Source of the DNA: Treponema sp.
Lineage (GTDB): Bacteria; Spirochaetota; Spirochaetia; Treponematales; Breznakiellaceae
Length of the DNA stretch: 64,000 nucleotides
Direction: 5' to 3'
NCBI GenBank assembly: GCA_009777335.1
Contig: WRMC01000004.1
Coordinates: 62,001 to 126,000 of the forward strand
The notes beneath the pieces are model-generated. The model was not told where the DNA came from. It saw nothing but the letters and a program-made list of their open reading frames with translations, and did not search any database. The translations under genes and the position numbers were made by a program. This document shows positions 1-8,532 of this stretch, piece after piece (within the stretch, counting starts at the first letter, position 1; every line of letters begins with the position of its first letter).

Positions 1-2440
1 GCAGAAAAAATAGTTCCCGCCACAGAGGACCAAGTTGTATGGTCCCCAATTTTCCCATGATCTCTTCGGTGCTTTGAATGTCTTCTGCCAGCATAGCATG
101 TTTTAAGTTATTTAACAATTCCAGTTCTTCTCTGCATTCATCTGTCCCATCGCTGCCCGGCTCTTTCGGGGCCTCTGATTTATCCCGGCGGGAAATCCGC
201 TGTTCCATGGACCCATAGAACGAAGGGAAAAGTAAAGCTATTTTTTGTATATCCCCCATGGAAATAGCTTCCCGAAGGATCTGGGCATCTTCTTGTTCCT
301 GGGTATTAAGTCCAAAGGAAATAAAGGAATCAATTATCGACATCAAGTTTTGCAAATTATTCGGGTCAAAGCTAGCGCCAGGAACAGTATCCCCTGGGCC
401 TTCCTGTATATTCCGGAAGGATGAACGGTAATGATTAAGGGAATCCAATAGCTGGGCTTCCATGGCATGGGCCATATGTAATTGCAAGCCCGGTTTTTTC
501 ATAACATTGCCCTGGGTCTGGGATCTTATTTTATGTTCCGGCAGCAGGGCTTCTATAGTTTCCCCCAGCATAAGGGGATCTATGGGTTTGGTGATATAAG
601 CTTGAAAACCCTGTTCCTCAAAGTATTCCTTCATACCCCTTTGGGCGTTGGCTGTCAGGGCCACGATCGGTATAGGCGATTCGGAGGAGCTCCCCTCCCA
701 GGCTCTGATTAATTTTGCGGTCTCCACTCCATCCATCCCGGGCATCATATAGTCCATAAGGATCAGATCGTATTGCTTATCGCCGCTTCTTCTTTTTTGC
801 TTGACTAGCTCTATGGCCTCAGGGCCCGAGGCGGCCGTATCAACCTGGATTCCATAGGGCTTTAAAAGGCCCCGTCCTACCAGAAGGTTGGTCTGACGAT
901 CATCTACTAACAGGATCTTGCCTTCGGGGGCCGCAAAGGCTCTTGTCTCAGCGGGGCTTGTTTCCCTGATAAAGGTAAACTTTTTTAGGGCCTGCACTGT
1001 ATCGGGCCCCAGGGGAGAGGGATTATATATGCCCTGGATAAGCTCCACCGTAAAGACCGAACCCTTTCCGTATTCGCTTTCTACGTTTATGGTGCCCCCC
1101 ATCATCTCGGACAGGGTTTTGGCAATCACCAGGCCCAAACCGGTCCCTTCTATAGATTGATTCATCTGGTAATCCAGGCGGGAGTAACCGGTGAAGAGTT
1201 TACCCAGTTCCTCCTGGCGGATCCCTATGCCCGTATCCCTGATTGTAAACCCTAACTGGCCCCTTCCTGCTTCACCGGCCCTTGGCATGGATAAAGGGCG
1301 CCAAGAAACCGTAATGGTAATCCTTCCTTCTTTCGTATACTTAATGGCATTGGACAGGATGTTCCCTACAATTTGGCTCACCCTTAGCTCGTCCCCATAG
1401 AGCTTGCTGGGAAAATCATCCTCCAGCTCCAAGACAAGTTCAATTGGCTTGTTCCCAAGCTGTACCCTGTGTATGCTGATCGTGTCATTGATCAAAGAGG
1501 CGCTGTCATACTCATGGGGCTTAAGTTCCAGTCCCCCGGCTTCTATTTTGGAGATGTCCAGAATGTCATTGATGATCCCCAAAAGATAGGTACCCGAGCG
1601 GTGGATCTGGGTAATATTGTGGGTGCTGGTTTCGCTATGGGGTCCCATGAGTTCTATTTCTGAAAGTCCTATGACCGCATTCATGGAGCTACGGATCTCA
1701 TGGCTCATGGCCGCCAGAAAACTGCTCTTGGCTGCATTGGCTGAAGCGGCGGAGAGGGCTTCCCGGCGGAACGAGAGAAAGGATACCAGGGAGCTGATAA
1801 AAATGACCATCACCGAGATAATCTGCACCGCCGCCAGGTTGTTCACCATCCGCATGGCCCTAAGGATGGATTGGTCCAGGAGATCGACCCCCGCAATGGC
1901 GGCCACCTCCCCCTGGGGCCCGTACATGGGGGCATAGGAGGTGGTAAGGCCGCTCCAGCCCAGGGTGTAGTTTCCCAGCCCCAAAAAGACGGTTTGCCCC
2001 TCCAGGGCATAAGCGATGAGGGGTTCCTCTTCTATCCTGAATGGGGGGCTATCCAGGCCCTCTCTGGTGGCTTCGTTTTGATCCGAGTCGGCGATATAGT
2101 ACATAAAATTGCCCTGGGGGCGGATAAAATAGGCGTAGAGGATATCATTTTCCAGGGCAAATTGGAGCAGATCTTCCCTCAGGGCCTGGTAGGCAGGCAG
2201 GGACATGTCCTGGGGCATCCTAAACTGATTGAGTTCCTCTATGCTCACCAGGCTTCTGAGCTTTTCGGCGGTCATGTTAAGGCGTTTTTCTATGTTTATT
2301 TCCATATTATCCAAAAGGTAGACCCGCATGGGAGCTATAAGGATGCTTGCCACCAGGACGGCCCCAAAGGAAATAACGAAGAAACTCATTATCAGCAGTC
2401 TTAGGTTCTTTGGCTCCCTCATCCTCTCCCTGCCTGCCAT
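1..2440 (-). CDS. Hybrid sensor histidine kinase/response regulator (C-terminus outside window)
   Basis: Read by hand on the minus strand; the frame stays open from an ATG at 2440 (GGAAGGA upstream) to the left edge, at least 813 codons. A first membrane helix lies near residues 12-32, then an extracytoplasmic sensor of about 165 residues, a second helix near 203-222, and directly a HisKA/HATPase module: phospho-acceptor H247 in MSHEIRSSMN, N box with GNILSNAIKYTKEG, G boxes DTGIGI and GTGLGL. A receiver domain follows, with LVDD, D563 in LMDYMMPGMDG and a final ITKP lysine. About 180 residues after the receiver are unassigned; I saw no clear Hpt histidine. No HAMP or PAS is evident. Transcribed divergently from the ABC importer operon, which it could regulate (inference). 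ATG 2422 is an alternative start. Confidence 0.93.
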   Translation of the reverse strand, partial: MAGRERMREPKNLRLLIMSFFVISFGAVLVASILIAPMRVYLLDNMEINIEKRLNMTAEKLRSLVSIEELNQFRMPQDMSLPAYQALREDLLQFALENDILYAYFIRPQGNFMYYIADSDQNEATREGLDSPPFRIEEEPLIAYALEGQTVFLGLGNYTLGWSGLTTSYAPMYGPQGEVAAIAGVDLLDQSILRAMRMVNNLAAVQIISVMVIFISSLVSFLSFRREALSAASANAAKSSFLAAMSHEIRSSMNAVIGLSEIELMGPHSETSTHNITQIHRSGTYLLGIINDILDISKIEAGGLELKPHEYDSASLINDTISIHRVQLGNKPIELVLELEDDFPSKLYGDELRVSQIVGNILSNAIKYTKEGRITITVSWRPLSMPRAGEAGRGQLGFTIRDTGIGIRQEELGKLFTGYSRLDYQMNQSIEGTGLGLVIAKTLSEMMGGTINVESEYGKGSVFTVELIQGIYNPSPLGPDTVQALKKFTFIRETSPAETRAFAAPEGKILLVDDRQTNLLVGRGLLKPYGIQVDTAASGPEAIELVKQKRRSGDKQYDLILMDYMMPGMDGVETAKLIRAWEGSSSESPIPIVALTANAQRGMKEYFEEQGFQAYITKPIDPLMLGETIEALLPEHKIRSQTQGNVMKKPGLQLHMAHAMEAQLLDSLNHYRSSFRNIQEGPGDTVPGASFDPNNLQNLMSIIDSFISFGLNTQEQEDAQILREAISMGDIQKIALLFPSFYGSMEQRISRRDKSEAPKEPGSDGTDECREELELLNNLKHAMLAEDIQSTEEIMGKLGTIQLGPLWRELFFL

Positions 2441-2582
2441 TTGGATCCTTCCATGATACAGGGTAGCTAAGTTTTCTATCAAGGGTTTTTTTTGTCTGGG
2501 GGTGGTGGTTTTTTGGGAAGAACCGGGGTATACTGGCCTCACCATTGCCCTGGTGGTATTTTATTTACGTGGAGGTATAAAG

Positions 2583-3884
2583 ATGAAAGCCAAGAAGATC
2601 CTGTTTTTCTTCGTCCTTGTAACCCTGGTGACCCTCTCGGGGTGGGCCTTTGGCAATTCCGAGCAATCAAGGAGCAGCGCTCCTGTATTCGAGTTAAACA
2701 GCCCCGTTACCATCGTCATGTGGCATACCCTTGCCGGGCATCAACTGGCAGCATTTCAAAGGATAGTAGATGACTTTAATGCCCAGAACCCCATGGTGAC
2801 GGTGACTCTCCAATCTCAGCCCGGTCAGAATTTTTCGACTAATCTTCTGCAGCGGGTCCGTCAAGGCCAAGGCCCCGATATGGTGAGCATCTTTGCCGAT
2901 GACGCCTCCAATTATATCGCCGAAGGCCGTCTTATCGACTTTGCCCCCTTTGTAAATCACCGCAGCGTGGGGATGCCCAATCTTAGAAGTTCCATCCCCG
3001 CCAGTTCCTATGCGGATATAACCCAGTGGGGGGGCGGTACCATATACATGTTCCCGGTCATTGCCACCGGGCCGGTCCTTTTCTACAATAAAACCCTCTT
3101 TGACAACCTGCAGCTAAGCCCCCCCCGGACCTGGTCCGAGCTTGAGGCTGCCAGCCGGATCATCGTCCGCGAAACCGGTAGACCCGCCTTTGGGGTGGAC
3201 TCCTTACAGGACCTTTTTAACTCCCTCATCATGCAGGGCGGATCCCCCCACACCAATGTGCGGACCAGGACGGTGACTTTTAATACCCCCGTCACCTTGG
3301 AAAAGGTTACCTGGTTTGCCAACCTGGTTCAGGAACGGGTCTTCCGCCTGGCGGGGAGCGATGTGCGTTTCTCCAATGTCTTTGGTTCCGAAGGGGTTGC
3401 GGCCTATATAGGGTCCAGTGCCAGCATAGGGTTTATCCGTGAAGCCACGGGGAATAGGTTTGAAATAGGTGCTGCTCCCATTCCTGTCGAAGGTCCTGTC
3501 CAGTGGGTCCCCACCTTCAACATGGCCTACGCGGGCTTTAAGTCCACCCCGGAAAGGGAGTTTGCCGTATACCTCTTCTATAAGTACCTCATGCAGCCCG
3601 AAATTGCCGCCCGATGGGCCATGGATTATGATGCCATCCCCATTCCCATCGAAGCTTTTAATTCCCCGGCATACCAGGCCTTTGCAAATGAGAGCATAGT
3701 ACTTCGGGCCTTGGTCGAGCAGTCCGGAAGGATAGGCTATGTTCCCACCACCGTGGGCTCATCGACGGTCCGGGATTCTATTCTTACCCTCATGGAAGCG
3801 GCCGCCCTGGGAACTAAAACACCTGCTCAGGCCATAGCCGACGCGGTGGATACCTCCAATAGGACGCTGCAGGCGTATAGATAA
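2583..3884 (+). CDS. ABC transporter extracellular solute-binding protein (family 1, UgpB/MalE-like)
   Basis: 433-residue exported binding protein for an ABC importer. The start at ATG 2583 is preceded by GGAGG and begins a typical signal peptide (MKAKKILFFFVLVTLV, cleavage near residue 23); the longer open frame from 2502 would bury it. The mature part starts with IVMWHTLAGHQ and contains GQGPDMVSIFADD, typical of cluster-B sugar, polyol and glycerophosphodiester binding proteins. No lipobox cysteine is evident, so it is probably a free periplasmic protein. It is first in an operon with a phosphodiesterase, an ATPase and two permeases, which makes a UgpB-like phosphodiester ligand plausible, but the ligand cannot be read from sequence. 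A strong hairpin follows the stop codon. Confidence 0.93.
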   Translation: MKAKKILFFFVLVTLVTLSGWAFGNSEQSRSSAPVFELNSPVTIVMWHTLAGHQLAAFQRIVDDFNAQNPMVTVTLQSQPGQNFSTNLLQRVRQGQGPDMVSIFADDASNYIAEGRLIDFAPFVNHRSVGMPNLRSSIPASSYADITQWGGGTIYMFPVIATGPVLFYNKTLFDNLQLSPPRTWSELEAASRIIVRETGRPAFGVDSLQDLFNSLIMQGGSPHTNVRTRTVTFNTPVTLEKVTWFANLVQERVFRLAGSDVRFSNVFGSEGVAAYIGSSASIGFIREATGNRFEIGAAPIPVEGPVQWVPTFNMAYAGFKSTPEREFAVYLFYKYLMQPEIAARWAMDYDAIPIPIEAFNSPAYQAFANESIVLRALVEQSGRIGYVPTTVGSSTVRDSILTLMEAAALGTKTPAQAIADAVDTSNRTLQAYR

Positions 3885-3892
3885 AGAACTTC

Positions 3893-3931
3893 CTGCTGGG
3901 AGGGCTTGCCCTGGGCAGCTCCTCCCAGCAG
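3893..3931 (+). promoter_or_regulatory. Intercistronic stem-loop after the binding-protein gene
   Basis: CTGCTGGGAGG (3893-3903) pairs perfectly with CCTCCCAGCAG (3921-3931), and the interior adds TGCCC/GGGCA around a very tight centre. No T-run follows, so it looks less like a full terminator than like the 3' stabilising or attenuating hairpins often found after the first gene of importer operons, where binding protein is needed in excess over the membrane subunits. That role is inferred. Confidence 0.6.
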
Positions 3932-3960
3932 CATGATCCTGGCCGAAGGGCGATTAACGG

Positions 3961-5253
3961 ATGAATAAGCTCCTTGTGTTTTGCATAGATGCCCTGTGCA
4001 CCTATGATCTCGAACAGATGAGTATCCTCGAGCACTTTGCTCCCTTCTTTATGCAGGGGTCCAATGTGGTTAGGGTCCAGCCAGTCTACCCATCCATGAC
4101 CTACTCCTGCCACACCTCCATCCTTACCGGGACCTATGTAAACAAGCACGGCATAGAACAAAATGAAAACGTAGTCCGGGGAAAGCTCCGCTCCCCCTGG
4201 TATGTGATGAAGAAGGATGTAAAGGTCCCCACCCTCCTGGATCTGGCCAAGGAGAGGGGCCGGGTAGTGTGCTCCCTAAGCTGGCCCGTCAGCGGGGCGG
4301 CAGACTATGACTTTAACATGCCCATGATAGTTCCCTACAATTACACCGGAGATGAACCGGACAAGTACCTTAGGGGCAAGGCCACGGATAATCTTTTGGA
4401 TGCCTATTGGTGGAAGTTCGGGCGCTTTCTTAAGGGAAAGGACAGGAGTCTTGATCATTATACCATGGCCTTGGCCCCGGAAATAATCCGGGACTTTGGC
4501 CAGCCCGATGTGATGCTTATCAAGTTATGCGATCTTGATAATATCCGCCACAATTATGGAGTCTATTCCCGCGAAGCGGCGGAGCAGCTGCGCAAGCACA
4601 ACCATGAGTTTGGGGTCATCGTCGATGCGGTCCGCCGGTATGGGGATTACGAAGCTACTAACTTTGTAGTTTTAGGGGATCATGGCCAGACCGATGTGGA
4701 AGATGTCCTTAACATGAACGCCCTTTTTAAGGACCATGGGTTTATTCGCTTAAATGAATCGGGGGGGCTGGAGAGTTACGACGCCCTCTGCCATTCGGTG
4801 GGCATGTCCGCCTGGATAGAACTTTACGATCCCGATAATCAGGAAGTCAGGCAAAGGGTCTATAACTTTTTGCTTTCCCTCCAAAGGGATCCAAGAATAA
4901 AACTAAAATATATTTTTAACAAAGAAGAAGCGGAATCCCAGTTTGGCCTCACCGGCCCCTTTGATTATGTCATCGAAAGTGAGCGGGGTCTTTCCTTCTG
5001 GGAAGGTTATGAGCTGGGCTCCATCTTTACCGAGAGGGTTCTGGGAGACAAGGTAGCCGGGAATGCCTCCCATGGGGGCCTCCCCTTTAAGGAAGAAACC
5101 ACCTCCTTTTTGGCCTATGGGCCTTCGATAAAACAGGGGGTAAGCCTGGAACATGCCCTGATGGTAGATGAAGCTCCTACCATGGCCAGGATGCTCGGAT
5201 TCGATATGCCCAATGTGGACGGACGGGTCCTGACGGAGCTCTTAAAGGATTAG
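3961..5253 (+). CDS. Alkaline-phosphatase-superfamily type I phosphodiesterase (cytoplasmic)
   Basis: 430 residues with the two-metal site of the nucleotide pyrophosphatase/phosphodiesterase branch of the AlkP superfamily: D10 in FCIDAL, probable nucleophile T47 in PSMTYSCHTS followed by TGTYVNKHGI, a DLDNIRHNYG Asp/His pair near 190, LGDHGQTD near 240 and NASHGG near 370. There is no signal peptide or membrane helix, so the enzyme should act inside the cell. It lies between the binding protein and the ATPase (3-nt gap to the latter), so it probably processes the imported compound, as glycerophosphodiesterase UgpQ does in E. coli although UgpQ is an unrelated fold. Phosphonate or nucleotide substrates are alternatives. 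The family call is firm; the substrate is not. Confidence 0.88.
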   Translation: MNKLLVFCIDALCTYDLEQMSILEHFAPFFMQGSNVVRVQPVYPSMTYSCHTSILTGTYVNKHGIEQNENVVRGKLRSPWYVMKKDVKVPTLLDLAKERGRVVCSLSWPVSGAADYDFNMPMIVPYNYTGDEPDKYLRGKATDNLLDAYWWKFGRFLKGKDRSLDHYTMALAPEIIRDFGQPDVMLIKLCDLDNIRHNYGVYSREAAEQLRKHNHEFGVIVDAVRRYGDYEATNFVVLGDHGQTDVEDVLNMNALFKDHGFIRLNESGGLESYDALCHSVGMSAWIELYDPDNQEVRQRVYNFLLSLQRDPRIKLKYIFNKEEAESQFGLTGPFDYVIESERGLSFWEGYELGSIFTERVLGDKVAGNASHGGLPFKEETTSFLAYGPSIKQGVSLEHALMVDEAPTMARMLGFDMPNVDGRVLTELLKD

Positions 5254-5256
5254 CTT

Positions 5257-6315
5257 ATGCACATAGAGCTTAAAGAGGTTTCTAAACATTTCGGCCCCGT
5301 AAAGGCGGTGGATAATCTTTCTTTGAGTATAGATTCGGGGCAGCTTGTCTCCTTGCTGGGGCCTTCGGGCTGCGGTAAAACGACGATCCTTAATGTAATT
5401 TCCGGCATCCTCCCGGTTACATCGGGAACCATCCTCTTTGATGGCCAGGATGTGACTAAGCTTTCCCCAGAAAAACGGGGCATAGGCCTGGTTTTTCAAA
5501 ACTACGCCCTCTATCCCCATATGACAGTGTTAGAGAACATCAGCTTTCCCCTGATGGTGCAAAAGATGCCCAAGAAGGAGCGTCATGCCAGAGCGGCAGA
5601 GTATGCGGAACTGGTCCAGGTAAAGGAGCTTTTAAACCGGAAGCCCGCCCAGCTATCGGGGGGGCAGCAGCAAAGGGTGGCCATAGCCCGGGCCCTCTCT
5701 AAAAAACCGGGGATCCTCCTTCTGGATGAACCCCTCTCTAATTTAGATGCCCAGCTTCGCATAGAGATGCGGGAAGAAATCCGTAGATTGCAAAGGGAGA
5801 TGAAGATCACCACCATCTTTGTCACCCATGATCAGGAAGAAAGTGCCGGGATCTCCGATAAAATTGCCCTCTTGCAACAGGGTATTACCCAACAGTACGC
5901 CAGCCCCCGGGATCTCTACGATAACCCGGCCAACCTCTTTACCGCCAGTTTTATCGGGGCCCCATCAATCAATAGAGTCCCAGGGAAGTATAGGGAGGGG
6001 GTTTTTTATGCCGAGACTGCCCAGATAAAACTGCCCCCGCAGCTTAAGGCCCCCCAGGACCGGGACCTCATCCTTGCCTTTAGGGCAGAGAGCCTCATCG
6101 TCAGCAGTAATTGGGAAGAGACCCACCTGGGGGCCCCCCTGGACGATGTCTATGCGGCGGGGAAGGATTACCTGGCCCTTCTGCGCATAGGTTCTGCCCT
6201 CTGCCGGATCTACATACCCGAAGACCAGGCCCTGGATAAACATGATGTGCCCCTGCGGTTTAGAAACAAGGGGGTCTTCCTCTTTGATGCAGAAACGGGA
6301 GAACGTTACTCATGA
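5257..6315 (+). CDS. ABC importer ATP-binding subunit (UgpC/MalK/MsmK family)
   Basis: 352-residue nucleotide-binding subunit. Walker A GPSGCGKTT is at 35-43, the Q-loop in VFQNYALYPH, signature LSGGQQQRVAIARAL at 133-147, Walker B ILLLDEP near 153-159, D-loop SNLD and switch histidine in VTHDQEES. The C-terminal ~115 residues correspond to the OB/TOBE region of MalK-type ATPases but are divergent. It starts three bases after the phosphodiesterase stop and its final ATGA overlaps the first permease start, so translation is likely coupled. It energises the two permeases that follow. Confidence 0.95.
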   Translation: MHIELKEVSKHFGPVKAVDNLSLSIDSGQLVSLLGPSGCGKTTILNVISGILPVTSGTILFDGQDVTKLSPEKRGIGLVFQNYALYPHMTVLENISFPLMVQKMPKKERHARAAEYAELVQVKELLNRKPAQLSGGQQQRVAIARALSKKPGILLLDEPLSNLDAQLRIEMREEIRRLQREMKITTIFVTHDQEESAGISDKIALLQQGITQQYASPRDLYDNPANLFTASFIGAPSINRVPGKYREGVFYAETAQIKLPPQLKAPQDRDLILAFRAESLIVSSNWEETHLGAPLDDVYAAGKDYLALLRIGSALCRIYIPEDQALDKHDVPLRFRNKGVFLFDAETGERYS

Positions 6316-7181
6316 ACCGGAAGGAACCCATCTTCTTTCTTCTGCCCTTTGTCATTGGACTCCTCGTCTTTACTGTCTACCCTTTTATTAATGTCATCAT
6401 CTTATCCTTTCAGGAAAACTACCGCCTCCTTTCCAGTACCAGTTCCGGCATAGGATTGGGAAATTATGAATGGATCTTTTCGGACAGGGATTTTATCTCC
6501 GCCCTTAGAAACACCGCCCTTTATGTGGCCTTTACGGTTCCCATCTCTACGGCCCTGTCAATTTTCTTCGCCCTCATGCTAAACCAAAAGTTAAGGTTTA
6601 CCTCGTTTTTTCAGACCGCTTTTTTTCTTCCCCTGGTCACCAGCACCATTGCAGTGGGTCTGGTGTGGAAATGGTTTTACCATTCCGAGTATGGTTTATT
6701 TAATTTTTTCCTTTCCTTTTTTGGAGTACCGGCCATACATTGGCTCGATGATCCTGCCTTTGCCCTCAGCTCCATGGTCATATATGGCATATGGAGCATC
6801 CTACCCTTTACCATTTTAATAATTTTGGCGGGGCTTCAAAATTTAAATCCCCAATTAGGGGTCGCCGCCCGGGTAGATGGGGCAAGGCCGGCCCTTATTT
6901 TTCGCCGTATTACCCTTCCTCTTTTGTCCCCTACCATAGGGCTCGTAATTATCATAAACATTATTTCCACCTCCAAGGTCTTTATGGAACTCTTTCCCCT
7001 TTTTAATGGCCGGCCCGGGCCGGGGTCTTCGTTTTATACCATGGTGTATTATATCTACGAAAACTTTTACCTTAAATGGATGCTCGGGCCCGCCTCGGCG
7101 GCGGCGGTGATCTTTTTTCTCGTGGTCTTCACCTATACGATGCTCCAGTTATACATCCAGAGGAAGTGGAAGCATGTATAA
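6312..7181 (+). CDS. ABC importer permease 1 (UgpA/MalF-like)
   Basis: 289-residue integral membrane protein with about six hydrophobic helices. The cytoplasmic EAA loop that docks on the ATPase is AARVDGARPALIFRRITLPLL in modified form, with the invariant Gly of DGA. Its start overlaps the ATPase stop by four bases and its end overlaps the second permease by eight, so the operon is tightly coupled. The family imports sugars, polyols or glycerophosphodiesters together with a cluster-B binding protein; the ligand is unassigned here. Confidence 0.94.
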   Translation: MNRKEPIFFLLPFVIGLLVFTVYPFINVIILSFQENYRLLSSTSSGIGLGNYEWIFSDRDFISALRNTALYVAFTVPISTALSIFFALMLNQKLRFTSFFQTAFFLPLVTSTIAVGLVWKWFYHSEYGLFNFFLSFFGVPAIHWLDDPAFALSSMVIYGIWSILPFTILIILAGLQNLNPQLGVAARVDGARPALIFRRITLPLLSPTIGLVIIINIISTSKVFMELFPLFNGRPGPGSSFYTMVYYIYENFYLKWMLGPASAAAVIFFLVVFTYTMLQLYIQRKWKHV

Positions 7182-7998
7182 AGAAACAATTAAGAAAACC
7201 TTCGCCTATGGGGTCCTTTTCTTTGGCTCCCTCATGGCTCTTTTTCCGTTTTTTTGGATGATCCTTTCTTCTTTAAAAACCGCCGCCGAAGTATATACCA
7301 CCCCCCCCACCTTTTTACCAAGCCGCATTGATCTTATTAATTACGTCTTCGCCTTTAATACAGCTCCCTTTGGACGGTATTTTGTAAACTCCCTCATCGT
7401 CGCCATAGGCTGCGTGGCCCTTACTGGGTTTACCACCATCCTGGCGGCCTTTGCCTTTTCCCGCCTAAGGTTTCCCGGGCGGGATCTTATCTTCGCCCTC
7501 CTTTTGGCTTTTATGATGGTTCCCTTCGAGATGCTCGTCATTACGAATTATTCTACGATCCTAAGTCTCGGGCTCCACAATAGTATCATAGGTCTTATTA
7601 TTCCCTTTACTGCCAGTATTTTTTACACCTACATACTCCGCAATGCCTTTTTATACATCCCCGAAAGCCTCTATAACTCTGCCAGGGTAGACGGAGCGAG
7701 CAATTGGCTCTACCTATGGAAGGTCATGGTTCCCATGTCCCTGCCCACCCTAACGACCATCATGCTCTTAAACACCATTACCTCATGGAACGCCTTTATC
7801 TGGCCCCTCCTTGTCATTGACAGCACCAACAAGAGGACCCTGCCCTTTGGGCTCTATGCCTTTATGAGCGAGGGGGGCATCCGTTACGAAAGGCTCATGG
7901 CGGGGGCTGCCATCGTGGTCCTGCCTATCATCATCCTCTTCCTCTTTGCCCGGAGGAAGATCCTTACCGGGGTGGCCCAGGGGGGGGTAAAGGGCTAG
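7174..7998 (+). CDS. ABC importer permease 2 (UgpE/MalG-like)
   Basis: 274-residue partner permease with about six helices. The EAA loop reads YNSARVDGASNWLYLWK followed by VMVPMSLPTL, and ends with the usual C-terminal helix and basic tail (FARRKILTGVAQGGVKG) seen in MalG-type subunits. It overlaps the previous gene by eight bases and is last in the importer operon. About 85 bp separate it from the next gene; a short GGGGCCCC palindrome just after the stop has no T-run, so no convincing terminator is visible. Confidence 0.94.
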   Translation: MYKETIKKTFAYGVLFFGSLMALFPFFWMILSSLKTAAEVYTTPPTFLPSRIDLINYVFAFNTAPFGRYFVNSLIVAIGCVALTGFTTILAAFAFSRLRFPGRDLIFALLLAFMMVPFEMLVITNYSTILSLGLHNSIIGLIIPFTASIFYTYILRNAFLYIPESLYNSARVDGASNWLYLWKVMVPMSLPTLTTIMLLNTITSWNAFIWPLLVIDSTNKRTLPFGLYAFMSEGGIRYERLMAGAAIVVLPIIILFLFARRKILTGVAQGGVKG

Positions 7999-8082
7999 GG
8001 GCCCCCGGCAGGACTGCGAAAAAAAAACCAGATCCTTACAAAGTATCTTTACCCTGACATGAGAATCATAGATAATTTAAGC

Positions 8083-8532
8083 ATGAAGTTAAGAATACTA
8101 GTACTCCTATGTTTCTTGCTTTTCCCAGGCCTTCTAGGGGCCCAAACCGGGGCACTCCTAGAACAGTTGCTTAGTTCCCAAAAAGTAAACAGGGAGCAAG
8201 CGGCTTTTATGGTCCTGGAAGCTGCCGGCACCGATTACCGATCAAGCCCGGGCAATGCCTTCTCCTATGCGGTCCAACAGGGCTGGTTATGTTCCCGGCT
8301 CCAGGGCTCCGATGCCATACGGCTGGATGATCTTTCACTGCTTATCATGAGGGCCTTTGATATACCGGGGGGGATCTTTTACCGCCTCACCGGGAATTCC
8401 CATTATGCCTACCGGGAACTCCAGTACCTTTCCATAATACAGGGCAGGGTGAGTCCGGGCATGGAGGTCCAGGGGGATCTTCTGCTTAGTCTCATTAACC
8501 GGGTCTTAAGCATGGAGGGGTCCTATAAATGA
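8083..8532 (+). CDS. Small exported protein with SLH-like repeats
   Basis: The start at ATG 8083 gives a clean signal peptide (MKLRILVLLCFLLFPGLLGAQ, cleavage after GAQ); an in-frame ATG at 8059 adds eight residues and has no better ribosome site. The mature ~130 residues contain two stretches resembling S-layer-homology motifs (VNREQAAFMVLEAAG; IRLDDLSLLIMRAF) spaced by AFSYAVQQGWL, a pattern seen in spirochaetal periplasmic proteins that bind the cell wall. Similarity is weak and judged by eye. The last four bases overlap the start of a beta-barrel protein, suggesting coupled synthesis and a common role at the outer membrane. Confidence 0.72.
   Translation: MKLRILVLLCFLLFPGLLGAQTGALLEQLLSSQKVNREQAAFMVLEAAGTDYRSSPGNAFSYAVQQGWLCSRLQGSDAIRLDDLSLLIMRAFDIPGGIFYRLTGNSHYAYRELQYLSIIQGRVSPGMEVQGDLLLSLINRVLSMEGSYK

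Noticed and set aside
1191..2404. Several plus-strand open frames (1469-1663, 1617-1937, 1871-2404) over the sensor kinase
   Set aside because: They lie antisense to the histidine kinase, whose minus-strand frame runs through HisKA, HATPase and receiver motifs without a stop.
2441..2582. Promoter boxes for the importer operon
   Set aside because: TATACT near 2534 has no acceptable -35 at 16-18 bases; the region also contains a CACCA-TTGCCC-TGGTG hairpin too short to assign.
7999..8058. Short GC palindrome GGGGCCCC after the importer operon as terminator
   Set aside because: Four-base arms without a loop or T-run; not enough for a hairpin terminator.
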